Shown: positions 6,358-14,779 of the stretch, one piece after another
Position numbering within the stretch: position 1 is the first letter of the stretch
Layout: each line of letters starts with the position of its first letter
Virus record (IMG/VR): IMGVR_UViG_3300023116_008067
Coordinates: 1 to 28,482 of that record
DNA from: a virus
DNA length: 28,482 bases
Reading direction: 5' to 3' (one strand)
Made by a program: the position numbers and the translations under genes
Notes under the pieces: generated by a model
Seen by the model: the letters and a program-made list of their open reading frames with translations, nothing else
Told to the model about the DNA's origin: nothing
Databases searched by the model: none

Positions 6358-6707
6358 CGCCCGTAGAAGGTGGTGACGTGGGCGTCGACCGCGCCGCCGA
6401 GTTCGTAGAGCAGTGGGTGGTTGATGCCCCCGGAGTGGAGCGGGACGTAGTAACTCATGCCCGGGGGGATGGGGATGCCCGCCCCGGACGTGGCCGCTCC
6501 CAAAGTCGCGGTGCGGAGGTACATGGTGACCAAGGCTGTGTTGTGGATCTCAAGACCGACCAGGTCGCTGATGCTCGCGCCATTGGCCGAAACCTCAGCG
6601 AGCAGATCCTCAGCCGTCCCCGGCACCGAGTTTGGTGCGAGTTCAACGATGTCCGACTCACCCGTGTAGACGGGGTTGCTGGCTCGTAGTCGGGTGTTGA
6701 CATCCAT
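6354..6707 (-). CDS. Small putative virion beta-protein, inverted gene
   Basis: A 117-residue protein read against the surrounding genes. GGAGGG stands 4 nt ahead of its ATG on the minus strand, a better ribosome site than the primase ATG at 6708 on the other strand has. Residues 45-95 look like paired beta strands (LVGLEIHNTALVTMYLRTA, then AGIPIPPGMSYYVPL), a pattern seen in small phage virion or decoration proteins where a G-I-x-I/L-x-P-G turn follows a strand with T-x-Y-L. No family is assigned. It is convergent with the LamG-like gene and divergent from the primase gene. A shared job with the LamG-like protein is inferred from position only. Confidence 0.6.
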   Translation of the reverse strand: MDVNTRLRASNPVYTGESDIVELAPNSVPGTAEDLLAEVSANGASISDLVGLEIHNTALVTMYLRTATLGAATSGAGIPIPPGMSYYVPLHSGGINHPLLYELGGAVDAHVTTFYGR

Positions 6708-6764
6708 ATGACCCTCCGGTTCTGCGCGAAGCATGCCGAGGGTGAGACAACGGAGCAAGAGAAG

Positions 6765-8633
6765 ATGGATCACAAAGCATGGCAGGACGAGGGCTACCGG
6801 TTCTTCCCCCTGAGGAAGAACGGCATCGCAACCCGGCGGAGCGTCGACTGGAAGAGCGATGACATCGACGTGGACACGGGCGCTGATCACAACTGGGGCA
6901 TGGCTCTGCCGCCCGACGTGGTCGCCATTCAGATCGAGAAGGGGCGGGGCGACCAGTGGTGGCAGGAGTTCCGGGCGGAGCACAACCCGGGCGACCCGGC
7001 CTGCATCGTGGACCCGAGCGGCTGCTCGAGCCTGCTGTTCAACTGGCGGTCGCGGGCGCTCGCGCGTCAGGTCGGCCTGCCGACGGTGGAGGTCAAGGAG
7101 GTCAAGCTCGCACCCGGCGTGACGCTGGTGTCCAGCACCGGCGGCTACCTGGTCGTCCCCCCGTCGACCCGGCAGAACGAGGACTACGTCGGCTTCCGGC
7201 TCGAGCCGGAGAACGTCCTCGAGCTTCCGTCGCAGATCGCGGCTGTCGCGGTACGCCGCGCCCTTCTCGACACCGACGACGGCATCCCTGAGGCGACTAG
7301 GACGCGTGGCTTCACGGACTCGGCCAACGCCGAGCGGTTCGCCGAGGCGGCCCAAGGGCTGTTCCTCCACGTCAACACCATCGGGTGGATGGCCTACAAG
7401 AGCGGCGTGTGGCGGCGCGACGACTTGGGCGAGGCCATGCTGATGACCAAGCAGGTCGCGCGACGCATCCACGGCGAGGCCAAGATCCACGAGCGCGAGG
7501 ACGCGCAGAAGGCCGCCCGCAAGTGGGCGCGCACGTCGGAGGGGGCGGGCAAGCGCAACGCCATGCTCCGGCTGGCAGCCTCTGAGCCTAACATGAGCGA
7601 GCGGGCTGACGCCTTCAACACGCAGGACCACCTACTCAACGTCCAGAACGGCACGCTCAACCTGCGAACGGGAGAGCTTCTGCCTCACCACCCAAGCAAG
7701 CACGGGCGCCACAGTTCCATCGCCGCGGCGTCCTACGACGCCGACGCCGAGTGCCCCGCGTGGAACAAGTTCCTGAACTTCGCGATGCGCGGCGACCTCG
7801 ACATGCTGGACTTCCTGCAGAGGTTTGCCGGCTACTGTGCGACCGCGGACATCAGCGAAGAGGTGCTGGCCTTCTTCCACGGCGACGGCGGCGCGGGCAA
7901 GGGCACGTTCCTCAACACCCTGCGCTACGTCATGGGCGACTATGCGATCACCCTCGCGCCTGACTTCTTCGACGAGAAAGGCCAAGAGCACAAGACCGAG
8001 CTCGCGCAGTTTTACGGCGTGCGGCTGGCGGTGTGCGGCGAGACGAAGCAAGGCGCGGCCCTGCCCGACGTGAAGCTGAAGTCCATGACCGGCGGCGAGA
8101 ACATCCGCGCCCGCTACATGGGCAAGGACTTCTTTGAGTTTACCATGCAGGCCAAGATGGCCCTGTCGGGCAACCACCGCCCGCTCATCGCCGACGACAG
8201 CGGCGGCATCTGGCGTCGGCTGCTGCTCATCCCGTTCACCCACAAGCCCGCGCAGCCCGACCGGCAACTCAAGGAGCGGTTGCGCGCTGAGGCGGACGGG
8301 ATCTTGCGCTGGATCGCGGACGGCGCCCGGCTCTGGTTTGAAGACGGGCTGGTCGTACCCACGTCCGTCCGCGAGGCGACCGACGAGTATCGACGCTCAG
8401 AAGACCTCGTCGGCATGTTCCTTGAGCAGTGCTTCCCCAACCCCTCGCCGCGGGTGGCGACGGACAAGCTGTCGGAAGAGTGGGATGACTGGTGCAAGCG
8501 CGAGGGCAACGCCAAGTGGTCGATGCGCCGGGTCAACAAGACCCTCGCCAACCGCGGCATCTTCATCAAGAAGAGCGGTGGCGAGCGGTACTACGACTTT
8601 GGAGTCGGCGGGGCAGGGTCGGTCTATCACTGA
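6765..8633 (+). CDS. D5-type primase-helicase with degenerate prim-pol domain
   Basis: A 622-residue replication protein. Residues 1-150 keep the prim-pol (AEP primase) signature (GYRFFPLRKNG, then GGYLVVPPST at 126-135), but the catalytic positions are changed (Q56/E58, S89, T120). Residues 190-335 match the D5 N-terminal linker (LLNVQNGTLNLRTGEL). The SF3 helicase follows, with Walker A GDGGAGKGTF at 373-382, Walker B region LAVCGET, TGGENIRARYM, sensor SGNHRP at 468-473 and WRRLLLIPF. It should form a ring that unwinds the phage fork. The start at 6765 has GGAG and AAGAGAAG ahead. An upstream in-frame ATG at 6708 lacks a ribosome site and abuts the inverted gene. The 3' end overlaps the ejection protein gene by 7 nt. 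Confidence 0.88.
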   Translation: MDHKAWQDEGYRFFPLRKNGIATRRSVDWKSDDIDVDTGADHNWGMALPPDVVAIQIEKGRGDQWWQEFRAEHNPGDPACIVDPSGCSSLLFNWRSRALARQVGLPTVEVKEVKLAPGVTLVSSTGGYLVVPPSTRQNEDYVGFRLEPENVLELPSQIAAVAVRRALLDTDDGIPEATRTRGFTDSANAERFAEAAQGLFLHVNTIGWMAYKSGVWRRDDLGEAMLMTKQVARRIHGEAKIHEREDAQKAARKWARTSEGAGKRNAMLRLAASEPNMSERADAFNTQDHLLNVQNGTLNLRTGELLPHHPSKHGRHSSIAAASYDADAECPAWNKFLNFAMRGDLDMLDFLQRFAGYCATADISEEVLAFFHGDGGAGKGTFLNTLRYVMGDYAITLAPDFFDEKGQEHKTELAQFYGVRLAVCGETKQGAALPDVKLKSMTGGENIRARYMGKDFFEFTMQAKMALSGNHRPLIADDSGGIWRRLLLIPFTHKPAQPDRQLKERLRAEADGILRWIADGARLWFEDGLVVPTSVREATDEYRRSEDLVGMFLEQCFPNPSPRVATDKLSEEWDDWCKREGNAKWSMRRVNKTLANRGIFIKKSGGERYYDFGVGGAGSVYH

Positions 8634-8635
8634 CC
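8617..8635 (+). terminator. Small hairpin at the convergent operon junction
   Basis: GGTCGGT (8617-8623), a 5-nt loop, then ACTGACC (8629-8635) make a 7-bp stem that includes one G-U pair in the plus-strand RNA. Both convergent stop codons lie in it. No T-run follows, so any terminator role is weak; it may just mark the end of the early operon. Confidence 0.25.
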
Positions 8636-11600
8636 GGGCGGCGGGGCGGGGCGCGCCTTGTCCCAGTCTTCAAGGATCTCGTCCATGACCTCGCGCCAGC
8701 GGTCGAGACCCTTCTGCATCGCGTCTGCCGTCTTGAACGCGGCCTCTTCCTTGACGCGCCCCTGCTCCCTGAGGGCTTCCGTCTCGCTGGGGCTGCCAGG
8801 CACGACGATGTCCTGAGCGTTCATCGCCTTCTCGCCCTGCTTCTCAAGGTCTCGGACCTGAGCCTCGATGGCTCGCTCGATGCGGTTCACGACCCGCTCG
8901 CCCTGCTCGACGGTGTCGACGTAGCGCCAGTGCATGCCGGTGAGCTCGCCGAGCGACCACGTCAGCCAGCTCTCGGCGACGCCGTGCTCTGGCGACACGG
9001 AGCGGGCCCGGGTCGACAGCGGGTTGAGCGGGTCGACGGTGCCGATGATGATGTTGGCCTCGTCGACAAGCGACTTGCCCACCACCATGCCGACGAGCTG
9101 GCGCCCCATGTCTCGCGCGACTACCCCGGGGTCTTCGCCGCGGGCGATCTTCTCGCTGAACCGGTAGACGGTCTGCGCCACCATTTCACCCTTGGCCGAG
9201 ACGAGGCCGAGCAGGTCGTCGAAGGACGACACGTCGCCCGACTTGACGCGCAAGTGCCACTTGGCCCGCGGATCGTCCGGGTTGAGCTCTCCCTCGTCGG
9301 GGCCAAACAGGCGGGCGGCGTTGACCAGCCCGATGCGGACGACGGTGAAGGCCGGCTCAAAGAGGTCGACCCCATAGAAGGGCTGCTGCTGGATGACCGA
9401 CTTGTGCGGCTTGCCGTCGACGATGACCGGCTGGAAGGCCGTCGGGACGATGCGGCCAGGCGCGCCGACGAAGCGCGGCGAGTACGCCTCGTCGAGGTGC
9501 TCGTCCTCCGCCCGCCGCTGCGTGTTCATTATGGTGGCGATGGCCGCCCGGCGGTCAGCGAGTTCGACGGCCCTGTCTCGGCGCGACTTCAAAACCGACG
9601 CCGACGTGGTGGTGCCCTCGAGGCTGCCCGTCTGCGCGAAGAAGGTGCCGAGCAGGCCGCGCCCCTCGTTACCCGCCATGGCCAGGTACGTCCACGAGAA
9701 GAACGGCGAGATAATGCCCGCCGCCGTGCCCGCCGCGGTCTGCTGGCGGATGTACTGCGCGAAGCCGGGCAGGTCCGAGTAGTCGAAGAAGGCGTCCATG
9801 GCCGGCCTTGAGGCGACGGCGGCCAACTCGTTGAGTGCGTCGGGGTGGGAGGGGCGGTCGACCTTGGTCACCCGGTCGCCCTGTCGGATCTCCCACTCGT
9901 CGATGCCGAGCCTGCGGACCTCCATCTTGTCGCGGCCACGGGCCTTGTAGGTCGAACGGGTGCCGACCTCCATCTGCCCCATATCGCCCACGAGCTCTTC
10001 AAGCGCCTGCATGCCGACCATGGTCTTGAAGACCTCGTCGTTCATAACGTAGCCGGTGTTCAGCGCCTCCCGGTAGCCCATGTAGACATCGGCTGCGCGG
10101 TCCCGCACGGAGACCTGAGCGCCCACGCCATCGTCCGTGCGGTTCTTCTTGAGCAGCTTGAGGACGCGGTTCTGGTTCTCGATGGTCTGCTGGCTCGAGC
10201 CGTACACCTTCTGCCGGGCCAAGGCGTCGAACATGTCGGCCTTGGCCTTGTCGATGGTCTTTCCCTGTCGCCAGTTCCACAGGTCGACGGCGGTGGTCAC
10301 GAACTGCGCTTCAGCCTGAATCGGGTTCTGCCCGCGCGCCATCCACATCCAGCCCAGCGCACCAATGTGGTTGCGGAGCTGCGAACGGAACGACTGCGAG
10401 GTCTGGTTCTCGCGCGCCAGCCGCCCGATGCCCGTGACGAGGTTGTCCGCCATGGTCATCGCCTGCAGGGTGTCGATCTGCCCGCGCATGACGCGCGCGT
10501 AGTCGACGTGCTGCGCGGCCTTGAGCATCCCTTCTGGCGGAGCGTCCATGGCGCCGCCCTGGTTGCCGAGCTCAAGGTTGCCGTTCTCGTCCATCCGACG
10601 GGACTTGACCTTGGCCCGCGTGACGAGCTCCTGCAGGTCTGCCTCCGGGCTCTGCCCAGCTTGGATCTTCTTGTCGGAGAACTCGCGGTTGAGGTCGAGC
10701 TCGTACTTGCGCTCGATCTGGTCGAGCGCACCGAGCAGCAGGCGCTGCTTGTCCTGCACAGCCGTTGCGAAGTCCACGTCGGGCGGGAGTTCGCCGACGG
10801 CGATGTCGCGCCGCACAGCAGCCTCCGCGTACTCGATGTTCTCGCGGATGGCGATCTTCGCCGAGCTGACCAGTTCCGACACGGGGCGTGGCGGGGCAGC
10901 GACGAGGCGCCCGTCGACGAAGTTGTGGGCGGCGCGCGGCAGCAGCGGCGGGGCCGGCTCGCCACGGGCGATGCGCGCAGCGACGCCGAGCAGGATGTGG
11001 CTGTCGGTCACGATGGGCTTGTCGAAGCCCTCAGGGATGGCCGCAAGGTCCGCGTCTCGCACGAGGATGACGTTGTTGGGGTCGATGTCCATCGGCCCCG
11101 TGAAGCGTCCGCCCTCGCCCCACACAGACGTGCTCTCGACGAGCGCGCCGCGCATCGCCCGCAGGTAGTGGTCGCGCACCGAGCGGACGCTCATGATGTA
11201 CTGCGCGTTGATGGCCATGCCGTGGACGATCTTGCCCATGGCCCGGCCTCGCCACTCCTTCATCTCCGGGCGCTCCTTCGACGCCCAGGCCACAAGCTCG
11301 TCGGCCAACTGGAATGTCTGCCGCCCGCCCTGCTTCGTCGCGATGGTGATCTCTGCGTTCGACGGCTGGTCGGAGTAGGCGATGTCGCGAGCGTACTCGG
11401 CGATCTTGTCGCTCAGGCGGTTGATGATCTTCTGTTCGCCCAGCGACAGGTTGTCCATGTCCTGGTCGAACAGGCGCTTGGCCAGATGCCCAAGGAAGGA
11501 CGTGCGGGCCTCGCCAGAGAGCATCAACGACATACCGTCGCGGTGCATCGAGTCGAGGACCACCGACGCCATGCGGTGGAAGCCGCGCTCGCCGGGGGCC

Positions 11601-14600
11601 AGGTCGTACAGCCGGCGAAGCTCGGCCATGACCTCCGGCGCTGCCTTGGAGATCAGCCGCACCGTGGGCGCTGCCTGCTCCTTGAGCGTCAGCACGGACA
11701 TGTCGCCGTTCTCGGCGTCGAGCATGATGTGCTCGAGCGGGCCGCCGCCCACCGTCACGAAGTCGGAGAGCTCTGGCCGCTCGCCGACCGCGCTCTCGAA
11801 GTCGCTGATGGCCTTGAGCAGCGCCGGCGCCGACTCCGTGCGACGCGCTGAGCGAACATGTACATCTAGCGCCTCGAGGCCCAAGTCTCCCATGCTCTCG
11901 ATGGCCCGAAGCCCCTCGCTAAGAGCCTCGTGGTCGTAGAGCAGCTTGCTCCACTCAAAGTTGTTCAGCCCCGACCGCATCCGCATCTGACGGGAGATTT
12001 GGGTGCGCTCGCTGCGGAGCTCGCGGTAGAGGTCGTCGAGCACCTGTTGTGGCGTCCTGCGCCGCTTGGCGGTGGTCGCCCGGTGCTCCGCGTACTTCTG
12101 GGCGAACGGGACGCCCTCGCGTTCAGCCACCCGAACGATGAACTCCTGAACATCATACGGTGCGTCCAAGAACTTCTCCGGCAGCAGCTTCGCCGCCTCC
12201 TCGTCGAGCATCGTCTGGAACCGCCGACCAGCTTCCGACTCGAGAAACTTGGCGGCGACCGCGCTGGTCTCCGCCGCCTTCTCCAAGGTGCCCTCTTCCG
12301 CGGCGTCCAAGATCGTCTTCCGTGACGCTCTCAGGAACTCCGCCGTGCGGGTGATCTTCTGCCGCTGCTCAAAGAAGCGGGCCACCTCTGCAGCGGCGGC
12401 GACGGCATCTGCGGCGGGGATCGGGTACGGGTTCTCCATCACGCCGGCGAGCGCACTGTCGCGATCCGTGAACAGGTTCGCGAGCTCGTGCCGGGCCTCG
12501 CTCAGGGTAGTGAAGATGACCTCGCCCTCCGCCCCGGGGGCGATGCGGCGCACGGCCCAGTTGTTCTTGCCGCCCTCCGGGTTAGGCACGCGGGCGATCT
12601 CAAACCCGCCGTCGAGCGTGGCGTAGCCGTTCTCGGTCTTGGCCAAGGACATCGTCATCCGCTCGCGTCCGTCGTCGAAGGGCTTCTTCGCCTCGCGGAT
12701 CTTGAACCGCTCGGTGACGGGCTTGCCGTTGACGCGCCCCGACAGCATTTCCGCCCGCCGGATGGAGTCGACCAGGTCGAGTTCGACCTTGAGGGCCCCC
12801 TCGTGGAGAGCCGACTGCATCTCCGCCGCGGCGACCGGGTCGTTGATGAGCTGCTCAAAGTCGAGGACGAGGTCGTCCTTGGCCTTGAGCTTGGTCTTGA
12901 GGTCGGAGAGCTCGCGCTTGGCCGCGGCGTAGACGGCAGGGTCGACCACCCCGGTCTTGGCCGCGCCCTCCGCCATATCGACGAACGACTCCAGCTCGGC
13001 GATGCGCGCCTGCCGCGTCATCCGGGTGTCGCCGGTGGCCGCCTCCTGCGCCCGGCTCAGGGCGGTGTCGCCGGTCTGAGTCTTGACCTTGGCCATCTCC
13101 GCTTCAAGCAGCCCGGGCATGAGCTCGTCAGCGAGGGCGGCGATGCGCTCGTGGCGCGTCCCCATATCCATCGACTCGTCGAGCTTTTCGACGGCCTCAG
13201 TGGCCCGCTTGACTGCCTCAGCGTCCGCTCGAGCGAACGCCTCGCGCCTGGCCCTCTCGATTGCCTTCTCCGAGCGCATGCGCGCCTTCGCGTCGGCCTT
13301 GGCGTACTCGTAGGCATCCCGCGCTGTGGCGAAGGGCCCACCCAACTTCTCCTCAACGGAGAGGTCGTCGCCCAGCCCGCTGATGCGGTCGCCGGTCACG
13401 TCAATGCCGGCCTTCGCCGCCTCGCCCTGGTCAATCGTCTCTCGTAGGGCAGCGGTGACCCACGGACTGTCCGCGGCAAACCGCTCGATGAGCGCGCCAC
13501 GAACGCGGGTCGGCAGGCGGGAGAGGGCCTGAACAGAGCGGGTCGTCTGCTCGATGGTGAAGTCGTCGACGCGCCGTCTGACCGGCTCAGGCATCCGGTC
13601 GGCGAGCTCGCGCATGCCCTCCATGAACAGGATGGGGTCTTTGTCGGCCAGGTGCAGGGCCCGCTTGATGCGCGGGCTGGTCAGCCCGTAGCCAGAGCCA
13701 AGTACCGCGCCCAGCAGGGCGGGGGCGTCGAAGCCGGCGGCGATGGCCGCGAACTCCGCCGTGTTGCCGACCGCCTTGATGGTGTTCGCGTTGCGCTCGG
13801 ACCAGTTCAGCGCGGAGGCCACCGCGGAGGCCGCCATCTCACGCGACCGCATGATGCCGTCCCGCATGACGCGGCTCTGCTTGGAGCCGAACCCGTCGCC
13901 GGCCCCGTCCATGAAGTTCTTGCGGGCGATCTGCCACGCCTGCTTGTCGGGCACGATCTTGCGGACGCCGTCGGCGTCGATGACCGCTGCCTTGAGCCAC
14001 TTGGGTGCCCCCTTGAAGCGCGGCGACTTGAGCTTGGGCAGCAGGACGGAGGCCACATCGAACGGCAGCCCCTTGAGCACGTCCATGCTCTCGCCCTGAC
14101 CGACGGCTCTTGCGCCGATTGCGGGGAGGGCCATCGTGCCTGTGACCAAGGCCATGCCGAGATTCGACCCGTTCTCAAACGGGTCGCCGGGCTCCAGGGC
14201 GGCCAGCGTGCTGCCCAGCGTCACCGCGCCTTCGATCCAGTCCTTCGCGCCCAAGCGGGCGTTCTCCAGCACCGGGTTCTCGGCGGAACGCTTGAGGTAG
14301 AGGTCGCGCGTCTCGTCCATGATGTTGACGAACATCCGCGTCGACGGCGGCACCTCTTCATCACCCCCGACGCCAAACACGATCTCGGGGGCCACGCGAG
14401 CAACACCAAATGCGGTGCCCGCGACGGCAGAGGCAACGTCGATGGGGTACAGCATCGCGTCGGAGACCGGGCCCAGCCGGGTGCTCGTGGCGATGGCGTC
14501 TTCGCGAGGGTCCGTCTCGACCAGCGGCGAAGGCATGCCGACCGGCTCGGACATTGGCGGGAGCCGGTCGACCTCCGCCTCAGGCACGGGCGGGGCCGCG

Positions 14601-14761
14601 GCGGCTGCTCGAGCCACGCGACTGACCTCGTCGAGAGGCGTGTTCATCGGGATAGAGGACATAGGAACGCCAAACCGCCGCTCAAACCCGGCGGCGAGTT
14701 GGTCGCCCGTGAAGCCCTCTTGCTTTTTGCGCTCGATGTATTCCAGCCAGAGTTCAGCCAT
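8627..14761 (-). CDS. Giant internal virion (ejection) protein
   Basis: At 2,044 residues it is the largest gene of the window and the last of the late operon, the place of T7 gp16-type ejection proteins that leave the virion with the DNA and form a channel through the envelope. It starts with a short helix (LWLEYIERKKQ) and a Pro/Ala-rich stretch up to about residue 90. A long charged coiled-coil region lies near 475-535 (EYAKADAKARMRSEKAIERA and beyond), with further helical rods up to about 1,650. A hydrophobic ISPFFSWTYLAMAG segment sits near 1,690, like the 'PF-x-W' stretch found near the end of large phage polyvalent or ejection proteins, and the C-terminus is Pro-rich. I see no lytic transglycosylase or RNA polymerase catalytic set. 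GGAGG precedes the ATG. Confidence 0.75.
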   Translation of the reverse strand: MAELWLEYIERKKQEGFTGDQLAAGFERRFGVPMSSIPMNTPLDEVSRVARAAAAAPPVPEAEVDRLPPMSEPVGMPSPLVETDPREDAIATSTRLGPVSDAMLYPIDVASAVAGTAFGVARVAPEIVFGVGGDEEVPPSTRMFVNIMDETRDLYLKRSAENPVLENARLGAKDWIEGAVTLGSTLAALEPGDPFENGSNLGMALVTGTMALPAIGARAVGQGESMDVLKGLPFDVASVLLPKLKSPRFKGAPKWLKAAVIDADGVRKIVPDKQAWQIARKNFMDGAGDGFGSKQSRVMRDGIMRSREMAASAVASALNWSERNANTIKAVGNTAEFAAIAAGFDAPALLGAVLGSGYGLTSPRIKRALHLADKDPILFMEGMRELADRMPEPVRRRVDDFTIEQTTRSVQALSRLPTRVRGALIERFAADSPWVTAALRETIDQGEAAKAGIDVTGDRISGLGDDLSVEEKLGGPFATARDAYEYAKADAKARMRSEKAIERARREAFARADAEAVKRATEAVEKLDESMDMGTRHERIAALADELMPGLLEAEMAKVKTQTGDTALSRAQEAATGDTRMTRQARIAELESFVDMAEGAAKTGVVDPAVYAAAKRELSDLKTKLKAKDDLVLDFEQLINDPVAAAEMQSALHEGALKVELDLVDSIRRAEMLSGRVNGKPVTERFKIREAKKPFDDGRERMTMSLAKTENGYATLDGGFEIARVPNPEGGKNNWAVRRIAPGAEGEVIFTTLSEARHELANLFTDRDSALAGVMENPYPIPAADAVAAAAEVARFFEQRQKITRTAEFLRASRKTILDAAEEGTLEKAAETSAVAAKFLESEAGRRFQTMLDEEAAKLLPEKFLDAPYDVQEFIVRVAEREGVPFAQKYAEHRATTAKRRRTPQQVLDDLYRELRSERTQISRQMRMRSGLNNFEWSKLLYDHEALSEGLRAIESMGDLGLEALDVHVRSARRTESAPALLKAISDFESAVGERPELSDFVTVGGGPLEHIMLDAENGDMSVLTLKEQAAPTVRLISKAAPEVMAELRRLYDLAPGERGFHRMASVVLDSMHRDGMSLMLSGEARTSFLGHLAKRLFDQDMDNLSLGEQKIINRLSDKIAEYARDIAYSDQPSNAEITIATKQGGRQTFQLADELVAWASKERPEMKEWRGRAMGKIVHGMAINAQYIMSVRSVRDHYLRAMRGALVESTSVWGEGGRFTGPMDIDPNNVILVRDADLAAIPEGFDKPIVTDSHILLGVAARIARGEPAPPLLPRAAHNFVDGRLVAAPPRPVSELVSSAKIAIRENIEYAEAAVRRDIAVGELPPDVDFATAVQDKQRLLLGALDQIERKYELDLNREFSDKKIQAGQSPEADLQELVTRAKVKSRRMDENGNLELGNQGGAMDAPPEGMLKAAQHVDYARVMRGQIDTLQAMTMADNLVTGIGRLARENQTSQSFRSQLRNHIGALGWMWMARGQNPIQAEAQFVTTAVDLWNWRQGKTIDKAKADMFDALARQKVYGSSQQTIENQNRVLKLLKKNRTDDGVGAQVSVRDRAADVYMGYREALNTGYVMNDEVFKTMVGMQALEELVGDMGQMEVGTRSTYKARGRDKMEVRRLGIDEWEIRQGDRVTKVDRPSHPDALNELAAVASRPAMDAFFDYSDLPGFAQYIRQQTAAGTAAGIISPFFSWTYLAMAGNEGRGLLGTFFAQTGSLEGTTTSASVLKSRRDRAVELADRRAAIATIMNTQRRAEDEHLDEAYSPRFVGAPGRIVPTAFQPVIVDGKPHKSVIQQQPFYGVDLFEPAFTVVRIGLVNAARLFGPDEGELNPDDPRAKWHLRVKSGDVSSFDDLLGLVSAKGEMVAQTVYRFSEKIARGEDPGVVARDMGRQLVGMVVGKSLVDEANIIIGTVDPLNPLSTRARSVSPEHGVAESWLTWSLGELTGMHWRYVDTVEQGERVVNRIERAIEAQVRDLEKQGEKAMNAQDIVVPGSPSETEALREQGRVKEEAAFKTADAMQKGLDRWREVMDEILEDWDKARPAPPPGQ

Positions 14762-14779
14762 GGCCAGCCCTCCTGGCTG

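Noticed and set aside
6697-6702. TTGACA, a perfect -35 box, ahead of the primase gene
   Set aside because: At 16-18 nt spacing there is no acceptable -10 box, and the bases are codons of the inverted 117-residue gene. Not called as a promoter.
6708-6764. ATG at 6708 as the primase start
   Set aside because: No ribosome site precedes it. GGAG and AAGAGAAG stand ahead of the ATG at 6765, after which the prim-pol homology begins. Kept only as an alternative.
10190-10215. KVYGSS in the giant protein, like motif B of single-subunit RNA polymerases (N4 type)
   Set aside because: No matching motif A (D-x-x-G) or motif C (H-D-S) stands at proper distance, and the C-terminal region looks like an ejection protein.
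14700-14730. AAAAAG run in the start of the giant gene as a slippery site
   Set aside because: The phase is C AAA AAG, not X XXY YYZ, and there is no useful open frame to shift into.
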